Notes under the pieces: generated by a model
What the model saw: the letters and a program-made list of their open reading frames with translations, nothing else
Database searches by the model: none
Told to the model about the DNA's origin: nothing
Source of the DNA: Plasmodium brasilianum
Taxonomy: Eukaryota > Apicomplexa > Aconoidasida > Haemosporida > Plasmodiidae
Assembly (NCBI RefSeq): GCF_023973825.1
Contig: NW_027122930.1
Coordinates: forward strand, 1 to 64,000
Length of the DNA: 64,000 bases
Direction of reading: 5' to 3'
Made by a program: the position numbers and the translations under genes
Shown: positions 37,725 to 50,737 of the stretch, piece after piece
Layout: each line of letters opens with the position of its first letter
Numbering within the stretch: position 1 is the stretch's first letter

Positions 37725-40700
37725 ATTGAATCTACATGATAACACGAGGTCGTTTTAAATAACTGAAAAAAAATACAAATATATATATTTCTGCTTATTA
37801 ATAGCGTAATTTTAAACTAATAAATATGAATATAAATTATAAAATAATGAACTAAGGAATTTATATGTTAACTAAAAAATGATATAATAAATTAATATTC
37901 ATTTTATATGCTTCTAATATTTTTTACCTTATATAAATATATTACAACTAAGGATATATTCTAATGTTATTTTTACTTTAAATCACTATAGAGAAATTAT
38001 TTTTATGTAAAATTTATACAAACCTTATAAAGAAAAGTTAAATAACTAACAGTAAAAAATTACATATAAGTGATATAAAAGTTACTATATAAAAATTATT
38101 ATTAATATATGTATTATATCTTTTCTTTTTCTTACCAAAGACACATATATAGAAATAATGCTACCTGTATTAATATAATTAATTGCTTTTATTTTTTTCT
38201 TTCATTTGAAAATAAATAATCTATAAAAGAAATTGTTATTAGTATATTAGTAAGTTCCTTTTTTTAAGTTATATTTTTTATCTACTTTTGATATAAACCA
38301 TTGTTGTATTATTAGTATTATTTTAGTTTTTCTTCATATTTACTATGATATTACGGATAGAAAAATTAATATTATATAAATTTTACTAAATTGTTTCTAT
38401 AGTTGTGGAAAGTAAATACGACTGAAAATTATATATAACTTTTAATATTACATATATATATATTTATATCAATTACCTAAAAATTAATTATAACAGATAT
38501 TTATTGAATGATTTAAAATAGTATAATTTATTAAATAAATAATTATAGTGCATATATATTTCCACTTATTAATATGAATTCTCAGGAATTAATTTAAAAA
38601 TTAAAATACATATTAAGATACATTAATCAATGACAATAACATCAGGTGCTTTTTTTAAATATTGAATATTATAAGGATATTCTTAAGCAAAAATTAATTA
38701 TATTATGTTTTTTTAAAAAAGTAAAATGAAGAATAAAAAGTTTTTTAGAATATATTATAATATTATAATTCCATGTAAGTGGAATAATTTACAACATTAA
38801 ATAATACAACAAAATATTTAGATATCGTAATTATTTTATGCTAGTTATTAGTAGATATATTATAATAAATGGATTAAAAAGATGTTATATTTTTTTTTTT
38901 TCTGTATCTTTTTTTAATTGATAACTAATGAAAATATGTTTTTATCACTATTCATAAATATTTAATTAGCATGCAAAATTAAAAAGCTGTCGTATTATTT
39001 TATAAATTTTTAGGACATGAAATTATGAACGTAAATACAGAACAAATTAAAAGTATTACCAAAAATATAGGTTATTATACTATAATGTAAATGTGTTATT
39101 ACTAATTTTAATGCTTATGGTGAAACGTCTACACAAGGGATAGAAACTGGTGAGAAAATAAAAAAATATGTATATATATATATTAATTGAAAATTAATTT
39201 TTGTAAACAATTGCTTCACATAATAAATTCATCCATTATATAAAAGTTTAAATAATTTTTTATCCTAAAAAATTATTGATTTGATTTATTTTTAAATTTT
39301 TAATTTATTTTTATATATTTTTTTGATTTATTGCTCTTTTTTTTTTATTTTAATTGTTTACATTCTAAACTTCTTCTTTTCAAAATAAATTGTTTAATAA
39401 CTATATACAGAAGGATTATGAATAAAATATTTTTATTATTTTTAAATATATTATGTATTTAAATTGTTGTATTATAATATGTTATTTACATATTTGGTAA
39501 ATATAATACATAAAAAATATAAAATAGTGGGCTAATCTATAGAAATATTAATGAAAATATGATTTTTCCAAATATCTGTAGGTATATTAGAAGACCTACA
39601 TGACTGTTGTTTTCAAATATTTGTATAATCACATTTATCTTTTTTTTTTTTTTATACTATTTATAAATATATGAACTTTTTATTTTTTTTATTAATTTAT
39701 TATTAATTTTTTTGTTCTAATATATTATGAAAGTTAACGCATTCCAATTCACTTTATTTATAATATTTAATTAAAAGTAATACAAGATTAATAAAATTTC
39801 GTATGAGCCATTGAATATTTCTTTGTAGTACTATGAATATATTATTTATTTATTTATTTAAAAAATAATATTTATCATTAAAATACATATGCTGAACATA
39901 CGCATTTTTCACATAAGATATAATAATATAATTGATATATATATATATATAGAGAGAGTACAGCAAAATACAGATGAAATTTTATATTAAAACAGTCCTA
40001 TTTAACATTTTTTATTCACTTTAGACAACATAATTCTGTCTTATTTAATATGTATTAATTGTTATATAAATTATTATAAAAATCCACTTATGTAATTAAA
40101 TTCACAATTCATATTATTTCACACATGAATTTATAATTATTGATATATTCTCAGAATTCATGTAATTTTAAAGAATATTATTTATTAAAATATCGTAAGA
40201 AAAAATTATTTTATGATAAATAGATTCTAGACTTGCATATATAATTTTATATATACACATAAATGCAAAATGAAAACACACTATATAATGAACGTGCATA
40301 TAATAGTCATTTCATTAAAATTACAATAAGTTATATTAATCCATATCATCTTAATGTAAAATAAGTAATATTATTGCTGTTTTAATGATTATTATTAAAT
40401 CCTATTAAAATACATATCATTGTTCTATGTATAATTTAATTAATATAAAGTTATATAGTACTATCTCATATCTTTTAAAATTATAGCTCTAAAATATATC
40501 ATATTTTTAATAATATCATTATAATAGTATAAAAATTATTATATATGTAGTAATATTACAATAATATATGACATACCCTTATTAATACAAATTTTTATTA
40601 AACATAATAATAATTCTTTCTTCATTTACAAGCACTGTTCATATTGCTCATATTTAATTATTAAATTGTTCTTTTTGATACATGTCCATTTATATATATT

Positions 40701-43700
40701 ATATTAATGCGTTACCTATTATAAATACTGTGTATCCTAACTATGTCACTATTGAAGAGTTCTATAGATAATCGTTTTTCAATAAAAAAAATTAATGTAT
40801 TTTTATATTTTCTTTGTTTTAATTACTTATAATTTTGAGTAAGATATTTATCTTTTAATTTCATATATATATTCTTTTTTACTCTGTTAAAATATATCAC
40901 GTGGGTCTTTATGTATGAACGTTTTATAGTTATCCTATTATTGTGCCTATACATATACTGTACATGCAATATACTTATTAATAACAATTTATAGTAACAC
41001 TTTTATTTTTTGTATTTTTTAAAATAAAATTCATTTAACTTATTCACAACTATAATTGTTATTAACATAGATATCTTTTTTTGAACAATTATATATTGTA
41101 ATTGCGTACAGTATGATATGATATATAATATCTGATATTACGGGAGTTCTCACGATAATTTTCATAACCTTTTGGCGCTAAATGATCATTATGTTCGTCT
41201 AGATCTTTTAATATATTTTTATTTTTTCCTATTCAAGAATAAACCAAAGTCCAAATAGAATAAACCATTATTATAAAAATTACTTATTTGTAAAAACAAC
41301 ACTTTTACAACAATAATTTCTTGTTATAATGGATTATAAGGTTGTACAAGAAGATTCATATTTCTAAATGGAACATATTGTAGTTTTCCTCAATAAAAAA
41401 TATGAAAAATATTAGAACAAATTTTATTGTAATTATTAAGAATAAATAAATAAATTCATACCCATTAACATGATAATAATTTTTCTCGTAACTGTGATTG
41501 CCTCAGTTAAAATTTTAAGGAAAATGGGATTTACTTAGTATGAAAAGCCTTATACACATAATGAATAAATTTTTCGAATGATACAACATAGCATTTAACC
41601 ATAATTTATTTGTTAGTATTAAAATTCTTTTAAAAATATTGCAATTCGTACAACAATTATTGCCATTGTGTGCAACACATCTTTATATAAGATTATTATA
41701 TTATAAACGTTAACTTTAACAATACATGCAAAGACTATATGAATTATTTTAAATATGGTTAATTTTAAGGAATAGTAATACAAATAAAATATATTAGAAA
41801 TATATATAAAAAAAAAAAAAATTTGAAGCAATATTTCTTTGTAGGAAAAAAAAGTATATATATTTTTAAGATAATTCTACATGAAATCATGTAAACTATA
41901 CATTTCCTTCTCTAAAAATTGATCCTCTGAATGAGCATACCAATTTTTTTAGTTAATGAAATATATAATTATTATAAATAAGAAGTAATGTTTGAAAATT
42001 GATATTCAATATTATTTTATATTTATCTTTATTTATTTATATGTATTATATAATAATAATATTATTTATTAAATATAAAAAGGACATGAAACGCATGCAA
42101 AATTTATTGATACTCAAAATTATTTATAGCCATATAAAATTACAAGCAAAAATGTCACATATCGAAAAAATTAAAAATATCTAAAAGGATGATGAAACAG
42201 ATTTTATGAATACGGAGGATTCCATATATTTTCCGATAGAAAAATACAAATCTTTTTTTAGCTGTAAACATGTATCATCTTACATACGCATTTACTTTCC
42301 ATAAAGGGGAATTTAATCAAAGATCGCATATGTGTTATAATAAAAATAAGACAATTCTAATACTCGTATTTATCGAAAGAGAATAATAACTAAAAAAATA
42401 AACAATAACGTATGTAACAATTCTATTACAACTCACATTTCAGTAATTATTATAGAATATCTCTTAGGAATAACTTAAATTTTTAATCTGTATTATGAAT
42501 TATATACAGAAAAAAGGAATATATCTTCTATTTTTATATTATAAAAAAAATGAATGTATAAATATGAAAGAATTAGAAATTATCAATATAATCTATACGT
42601 ATTTTTGTATATTAATAAAATGATATTAAAATGTTATTTAATATATTTATAGACGCTATGAAGAGTATTACTAACTTATAAACAAATACTTAGGCATTAT
42701 TAAAGTATTGTAAAAATTATATATATTTTTTAATTACTCCTAAAATTATATAGCTTTTAATAGATATATAACTCATTCTTTGAAATTTACAATTAAAATA
42801 TAAAGGATATGTTTTTCTCTATAATATAGATAAATGTCTTACTAAATTTTTAATTCCTTGATGTAATTGTTGAATGATACACAATATATATAATTATAAA
42901 TTTTCAATATAATATATATTTAAACAATTTATAAAAAGTTTGATTAACGCTACAGTTAGTAGCAATAATAAAATTATAAATGATATTAATGCTTCACTTA
43001 ATTATAAAGACATAGTATCTCGTGACTAATTGTCATAAATGATTTTCAATTAAAAAAGATATTTTTTCATTATATATTCATAGATTTACAAATATATAAT
43101 TAATAAATAATAGAATACGGTTAAAATGATTCTTATGCTAGATATGATTTTTTACATATATTCTATAGAACTTTTTTATAGATTAAATATTAAGTGTTCT
43201 TTACGTAAATAAATACATATATATAAATATAATAAAATACCTTTAATTCATTACATTAGATATTAAGTAATTTACATTTATTTTGTTATAAAAATAATAA
43301 TTTTCATACTGGAATTACGTCAACAAATAGTCACATTAGTTTAGTACAAAGAAAAAAAAAAAAATTTAAACGAGAGGTTTTTAAATTAAATACAAATCAT
43401 AATATTACAAAAAAATTGTACGAACAGTATAATTATATATTACTTTTTACCTACATATATACATTTTAATAAGAATCTATTTAAATATACGAGTATATAT
43501 AACCTCATAATATTTAATTAAATTGAAATAATACTCTATATTATATAGTGAAAAACTCTCAAACATTCAAATTTACAAATATACTAATAAAATATTTATT
43601 TAGTCTTGTATATCAAAACTTTCTAGCTATTCATACGTATATTTATGCAATCTAAGCAGTTCTATACATGTTAGTTAAGTATATAACTAACTATACTACA

Positions 43701-43755
43701 ATTATTTATTAATACTTATTACTACTCTACATAAATATGAATACTTTTATCTAAT
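37725..43755. other. Left half of the spacer between the two divergent STP1 genes
   Basis: This is the 5' flank of the minus-strand STP1 gene and, at its right end, the 3' flank of the pseudogene at 43756. It contains the PIR last-exon relic at 41089-41255 and coding-like scraps near 39012-39170 (plus) and 41999-42290 (plus). The block AATCTATTTAAATATAC at 43474-43490 is the shared fam-type 3' element. Otherwise it is plain AT-rich DNA. Confidence 0.45.
41089..41255 (-). pseudogene. Relic of a PIR last exon
   Basis: On the minus strand, in frame to a TAA at 41089-41091, the DNA reads KNKNILKDLDEHNDHLAPKG and then NSRNIRYYISYHTV before the stop. The acidic stretch followed by YYISYHTV is characteristic of PIR cytoplasmic tails. 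Just upstream, in another frame, FGLFLNRKK resembles the FTPFGxxLxRKK opening of that exon, so a small indel in the A-rich run near 41220-41230 separates the two. The expected acceptor before it reads AT rather than AG. No main exon or membrane segment could be followed upstream, so only the 3' end of the gene survives. The stretch is less AT-rich than the surrounding DNA. Confidence 0.55.
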
Positions 43756-44579
43756 CTACCATTTTTTCTTCATAATTTTTTTATGTTTTCTATATTTCAT
43801 ATAAGTAAAAACAAGCCCTAACATCAACATGACAATTTTCATGAACAATATAACAAGTAATAATATAAAATCATAATATTCTTCAAACTTTGTTTTCTTA
43901 AACGAACCAAATATTGTAGTTCCCAATGATACTAATAATACCCACGTAAGTACTAAAGTAGGTAAAAATATTTTGTCCAAACATTTTACAGACTAATTTT
44001 TGGTATGTTTTATTTCTAATTGATGGCTTTTTTTTAATAAAATCTATGTAATCAAGTTCCTAAAAAAAAATTTTTTCAAAGTGAGATAATTTTTTTTCTC
44101 TATATATTAATTTTTTTTGTTTCTTATATTGTTTATCAGATTCTTTTTCATATAATAAACTTTTTTTTTTTGTATGTTTCTTTCTTCCCCTTTTCATAGT
44201 TATTTATAACCTTTTCTTCATTCTCTTCATCATTAGGCATCTCTTCTTATGACATCACAATATTTGAACCATTTTTTTCTTCATATTCTCCTAGTCATCG
44301 TAAATTTCGAAAGTCTAATCTTATTTCATGCTTAAGCTTTCCCATCGATATATTAAACATACTCTAATAAAAAAAAATTAAATATTTATTATTGAAAAGA
44401 ATAAATAATATCGTTCTCAAAGTTGATATAAATAGAAGTTAGATCTTCAAAAAAGTAAAATATAGAAATTTCCTTAAATAATACTATAACAACTCTTCAC
44501 TGTAAAAATGACATATCCAAGATAGAAGTATAAATAAACCAATTTTAATAAAAAAAATTGACTTAATTTTTTGTTCCAT
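43756..44579 (-). pseudogene. Broken fam-l/fam-m-type gene (KIFKELDY subtype) with several lesions
   Basis: Exon 1 begins at ATG 44579 with a well-kept signal sequence (MEQKIKSIFFIKI, SWICHFY). The donor expected after about 29-30 codons is altered: it reads TTGTTATAG instead of the TTGGTAT-type donor of relatives. Exon 2 starts at 44363 (AGTATGTTTAATATA) after TTATTAG. It breaks at the export motif (R-stop-LGE), at a TAA soon after, at further stops and frameshifts in the Lys-rich middle, and at a TAG in front of ELDYIDFIKKK. The last part, below 43980, is open and encodes two membrane segments (LPTLVLTWVLLVSLGTTIF and FILLLVILFMKIVMLMLGL) and a Lys-rich tail. It is clearly non-functional. 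Its upstream flank matches DNA at 8.7-11.4 kb. Confidence 0.85.
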
Positions 44580-44839
44580 TATGTATAATTTTAAAATGGT
44601 ACTTTATTCAATAAAAAAACAACAAACAGTATTATGATATTTTTTTAATTATAAAGGATTCTATAATTATTTTATTAATATTTTATATATTTATAAATAT
44701 ATAATAATGTATACATAACTAAAATGATTATTACAACATATACAAAATAATAGAAACTTTAAAAATGTATAAAATAATATTTATCTTGAAATTATTTGTA
44801 AGAAATTAATTTTAATTAAAATAACTTAATTTGTATTTA

Positions 44840-46030
44840 TTTATAAATATTCGAAATATATAAATTAATATAGTACAGTAATTAAATAAATTTTATATAA
44901 TATTTTTCCAAAACAAAAAAACTTATATATATGATTTTTTAATATTTCAAAAATATATTTAAAATGTAAAATGTATAGAATATAGATTATGTATATTACT
45001 ATATATTAAAAGAATAATTTGTGATTTTAATGAATCTTTCTTATTTATTATTCTAATATTATAAATACTACATTTTTAAACAAATTTTTATTATTTTTGA
45101 AAAATACTTATTATCATAAAAATATGGTAGTAGTTATGGTAATTAAAAAAAAAAATTATTCATTTTTGCTGTACAATTTTAAAAGTTATAAATTTTAAAT
45201 AAGTTTATTGTATATAATTATTTTTAAACAAAATTATTGTAAACTCATGGAATTACTATATTTCTCTAATTTTAAATTAAAAATATATATTTAGAAGTAA
45301 AATAAATATAATAATAATTAAGGAGTAAAACATAGAGATTATAATTAAAATATCCTTAAAAAAATATAATACAATTTCTTCAGTTCAAAGATTTAACAAA
45401 TGAAATATATTTAAATATAAGTATAATTTACAAGATATAATATATACACAATAAATAAGAATAATTATATTTTAATAAAATATATTTTCTAGTAATACTT
45501 TTCTGATAATTTTAGATAGAATATATTATTTTTATATTTATTCTTTTGCAAATCAGTAGTATCAGAATCAAAATTTAAGGATTCAAATTAAACAATGATC
45601 ATAAATAAATAATATTTTGTTAAAAATAGCTTTAAAAAAATATATTATTCCATAACATTTTTATGCTTTATATATAGTAACCTTTCATATAACAATTATG
45701 AATATATTATATTCAAAGGAAAATATTGCAATTATATAATTATATAACTTCACATTATTGTTTACTTTAATATGTATTATTCTTCAAATTAAACTATTAA
45801 AGGAATCAAAATAAAAAAAAATATAGGTAAATTTAAAATACTATTCTTAAAATACGAAAAAAAAAAATTTTTAATTAATACTAATATATTTTTTCGCTTT
45901 AATATATATATATATATTATTGTCCCGAAAGCATATATGGAAACTCTTATTTTGTTTCTTTTAGGTTATTTTCCAAATTTGATAATCTTACACTTTTGAG
46001 TAGACTTTATGTTTTTATATGAAATATACG
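44840..46030. repeat. Upstream-flank module, copy behind the 43756-44579 pseudogene
   Basis: The landmarks match those of 8680-10050 in order and spacing: AATATAGTACAGTAATTAAATA near 44870, AAAATGTATAGAATATAGATTA near 44970, TTTCTTCAGTTC near 45370, GATATAATATATACACAATA near 45435, AAACAATGATCATAAATAA near 45590, and a TAGGTAAATTTAAAATACTA-like stretch near 45825. The stretch has no gene. Confidence 0.65.
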
Positions 46031-47420
46031 TTAAAATATTTTAAATATTCACAAAAATATAGATATAATTTATAAAATATATTACTATGTTAAACTTACT
46101 GTATAGCAAAATCCTTCAAGAAATTTACTTATAAATATGATTTATCAATTTTAACAATATTCATTATTACTAAGTATTTTATTGAGTTTTTATTTTAAAC
46201 AATAATTAAATATTTGTACAAACTATATTTTTTCCAATATTAGAAATTATATATATATATATTAATTTTCTATTAAAATATTTTAATTTTATATTATTAC
46301 GAATTTATAGCATTGATGTATTTTTTCTCTCTCTTCATGTATATATCTCAATAAATATTACGTTCTTTTCTCATAATATTTTAAAAATTTTTTATAAATA
46401 ATATTATTAATATTAATACGTAATAACAAAGAAGGATAGCAAAGAAACCATATTAAGTTTTTATTTGCACAATATACTTTTCATATTTATACTATCTATA
46501 TAATACTAAGTTTACATAAAATAAATTATTCATTTACATATATAATTTTTATAGAATATAATATATTCTTTATGTAGTTTTATATATAATTTACCAAGGA
46601 AACCAATAATATGCTTTTCTACAAAAAGGGCATATTTTATTTTTTAACCTTTTTCATAATTTTACATATAAATTATTTGTTTCTCGATTTCTAAAATGTT
46701 TCTATAATTCAATTAATTATGTAATCTTTGGGAATATTCTGAAAAATAAAATTCATCATATAATGGATATGTGAGTAGATATATTATAGTAAATGTAATA
46801 AATTTTGTACACAAATTGAAAATATTAAAAATTAATATCACCCTCGTAAATACCATATAATGTAGCACAAAAAGGAAAAGCACTTAAAGGAAATTAATGA
46901 ACTACATGAAGATAATTATTACCAAAGATATGGAGTTCTAATAAAATTCTTATTTGTTGGTTTAATGGCACAAGAAGAAGCAAACTCTAAAGCTGTGTTG
47001 TATGAATTTATCTTCTTATTTTCAATTCTTACATTTACATTTATTTCAGTGTTTTTTATGTTTCCTTTTATCTAGTTTTGTAAATTAACTTACTCAAATA
47101 TGCGAATGTTCCACACTATCCTTGCGATGTGTTTCTACAAAATAATACTGCTTTAATAGTGTTGTTTATATAAAGATGCAATTTATTTAATACTACTTCA
47201 TATCACTTGCACTTCTCTTCGGAATTTAACAAGAAAATATATAAATATGTATATGAAAAATATTCTTCAATACAGATAAATTGCTCTGAAAATTGTAAGA
47301 CATATTCATATAACGGAAGATATTAAGTAACAGATACTCTACAAAATTGTAATTTATAAATGTTCAGTTATATATGTCTTTGTATATATAAAGTAAAATC
47401 ACGAACAATTTAACTGAAAT
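46031..47420. repeat. Distant duplication partner of 10050-11420
   Basis: This continues the previous block. Paired landmarks with the left copy include ACTTCATATCACTTGCACTT near 47196 and a TCAGTTATATATGTCTTTGTA-like stretch near 47365 against CAATAATATATGTCTTCGTA near 11370. There is no open frame of family type. Confidence 0.65.
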
Positions 47421-50400
47421 TCATAATGAAATAATTAAAAATAAATCAAAACAAAGTTAGAACAATTTTTTTTTAGTAATACTACTCATATACTATTATA
47501 TAAGAACGATTCTTAAAGAACTATAAAATATTCACATATAAAGGCCCTTGTAAAAATTATAACAACGTAAATAACAAAATATATGAAATTTAATGACAAA
47601 TATTTTAAACAAAATTATAAAGAATATGGACAATGGAATATAAAATGGAATTAATTTAAATTGTATAACCAACATCCAAATTATTGTTTAACGTTGATAT
47701 AATTAAGACACATAATATTTCTTATATGAAGTCCATTCATACAACATATATAAATGAAAATATAACAAAATGTACAATTTACTAATTCAATAAACTCAAT
47801 ATAAACAGTAAGAGTAATAGTTAAAAAGAATTAAAATTAAAATTAAATTATAATTCGAATTATTAACAATACTTCATATATTAATTTAGGACTAATACAT
47901 AAATACTAATTTTTATAATACAATTATTAAATTATTAGAAATCATATATATTAAGACCTCAAGTTTTGAAAGATTCATATGACAACAATAAAATTTTATA
48001 AAAAATAAATTATACATAGTATTATCCTACTTAATCCAATAAAACGAAATGATAATAATTAACACATAAAAATAATATTTCATATTTTACATTACCATAA
48101 TATGCAAAATTATAATTTATTCTCGAAAATGTTTTTTACTATTCGTTACTTTTTTATTATCATACGACTATATATTTATCTGTATAACTAAAAAAATATC
48201 AGTATAGTTAAGACATATTTATCATCAAAATGAATTTGTTTATTTTATTTTTCACGTATATTATTATTTAAGACTGTTTACAATATAATATTATGTTAAT
48301 AAATATGATCTATACTTTGAATAACATGAACTACAAATTTAAATATATAAATGCCTATTTATAATAATATATGCCACAGTTTTTATATTGTATATTTGTA
48401 CATATTAAATAAGGAAAAATTATGTTTTCTTATATAAACATCTATATTATCTTAAATGTGTTTTCTTTCACGTGTTTTTTCGGATGCATGCTGTAGTACG
48501 TATTATACATATATTATCTGTATTAGCTTATATTATGTTAATATTTTACATAGTAATATAACTATTTTTATATTAAATTTTATTTTTTAAATAAAAAATT
48601 AAATATTATATTCATAATATTATGAAAAAACTTCATTAATTCATATGAATTGTCATTATTCTTGTATTATTTTTAAACACAAAAAATAATGTATAAATTG
48701 CAGTATAATACAGAAAATCTGATTACTTACCAAAAACGATAATAATAAATATATTAAAAAAGAAAAAAATATATATTTTGATATATTTATAAAATTAAAA
48801 AAAAAAAAAAAAATTTTATAAATATTTCAAATGCAATTTGACGTAGCTTTTTCAGATATTTTCAAGTATTCATAATAACATCGTTTATATTTTTTGTTCC
48901 TACATATTAGTATACAATAATATTTTATTATAAATATTATGCTTATATATATTTATGTCACATATTGAAAAACGGAAATATAAATAAATAATATTTTAAA
49001 ATATGATATATTATTTTTATGCATAATCCACTCTAAATTGTTACTAAGTAATATATTTAAAAAAAAAAAAAAAAAAGGTATAATATATAAGAGATTAAAA
49101 TAAAAAGAACAGAATACTTAACAAATACATTTTACATAAATAATTTAAAACATAAAAATAAGTAAAAATGTAACTCTTTAATATGAACTATTTATTAAAC
49201 ATAACCATAATAATGTAACTTTTTATGTGATGTATATAGTTACAAAAATTTATTATTAATAAATATTTTTTTTTAATTTTCTCTTCATCCTATATATCAT
49301 ATATACTTTTTTCGAAGAAAATATTAAAATAACAAATTATATATGTTTATTATAATATTATAGCTAATGTTATTTGTAAAAAGTTTAAATTTTTTTGTAA
49401 TATCATTTAGTCATTCTTTTCTTAAAAAGCATTAAAAATAATACGTGACCTTTTTTATTTTGTATACTAAATAAATATATATTATAATAAAAAAGGTATT
49501 TCCCCATAGTTATATGTATGGACAATCAAAAAAACATATAATCTATTTTTAATCTTTTTATTATAATATATCTATCATACTCTATGGAATAATTATTAAA
49601 AAGATTCATAATTTTTTATTTCTTTTAAATTAATATATTATTACCTTTACATCCAATTATTATGTTCTTATTCTTTATTTCAATGTTCTAATTTATTTTA
49701 CATTTTTTTTAACTATATTGTTTAATTAAGTTTATTATAAATATTTTTTAATATTTTTGCATATTTTGAATAATTATCCAAACATTTATTAATGAAACTA
49801 AATATACTTATAATTAATTAAATATTTGCCTTAATGAAACGATTCATATATAAAAGTGGCATAGGCATATGCAAATGAAAATATATGTATAATAGTCTAT
49901 ACAATATTATAACTAACCAATGAACAAATATATACTATAAATAAGGAATTTTTAGGTAATATATATGAATATAATATTTAGTTTCACAAGAACATTTTAA
50001 TAATAAAAATATTCCACAAGTATGTCAACAATTTAGTATACTTTACATATTATTAATTTTGATTTATACATATAGTACAGCAAATAAAAAATAATTTTAT
50101 CAAAATAATTATAACATTATAATGGACTATAAAAAATATAAATAAAAACAATAATCAAAAAAAAAAAAGAAAAAGAAAAAACATATTATCAATCCTAATA
50201 ATGAATTTGTTTATTGATTATTTATCCTAGGAAAAACGTATGAATAAAAGGAATTATTTACATTAATATAGGTAATAATACCTATATATATATGTGTGTT
50301 TATACTAAAAAAAGAGAAAAAACGTCAAAGTATAGTTTAATGACATATTTATAGAATAATTTTTATATTACATGTTGACGTATCTTATATGCATTGTTTT

Positions 50401-50737
50401 ATTGTTAATATTTTAGCTTCTTCTTAATAAACAGGATATTATTTTTACATATTAATAAATACATAACCATGCATTAATAAAAATATATAATTAGGATACA
50501 TCATCAGTTGTAATATATTTAATTAAAACAAAAGATAATGAATATACAAAATAAATATTAGTGTATTCGATTAATTTATAGTAAATATATAAATTCTTAT
50601 CTAAATGATAATTTTATAAAATATTTTTATTAAGATATATGAATTTTAAATGATTCTATTTGTAAATAAAAATATCTAAATTCGTATTAATCTTTCAGAT
50701 TCTTATATACAGCGAATTGTACTATTAATGTATAATC
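47421..50737. other. 5' flank of the plus-strand STP1 gene
   Basis: This is AT-rich DNA without a supported gene. Long A runs lie near 48800 and 49058-49077. A TTTCAG at 50693-50698, 39 nt before the STP1 start codon, may be the acceptor of a 5'-untranslated intron, because the other STP1 gene has the same arrangement. Confidence 0.45.
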
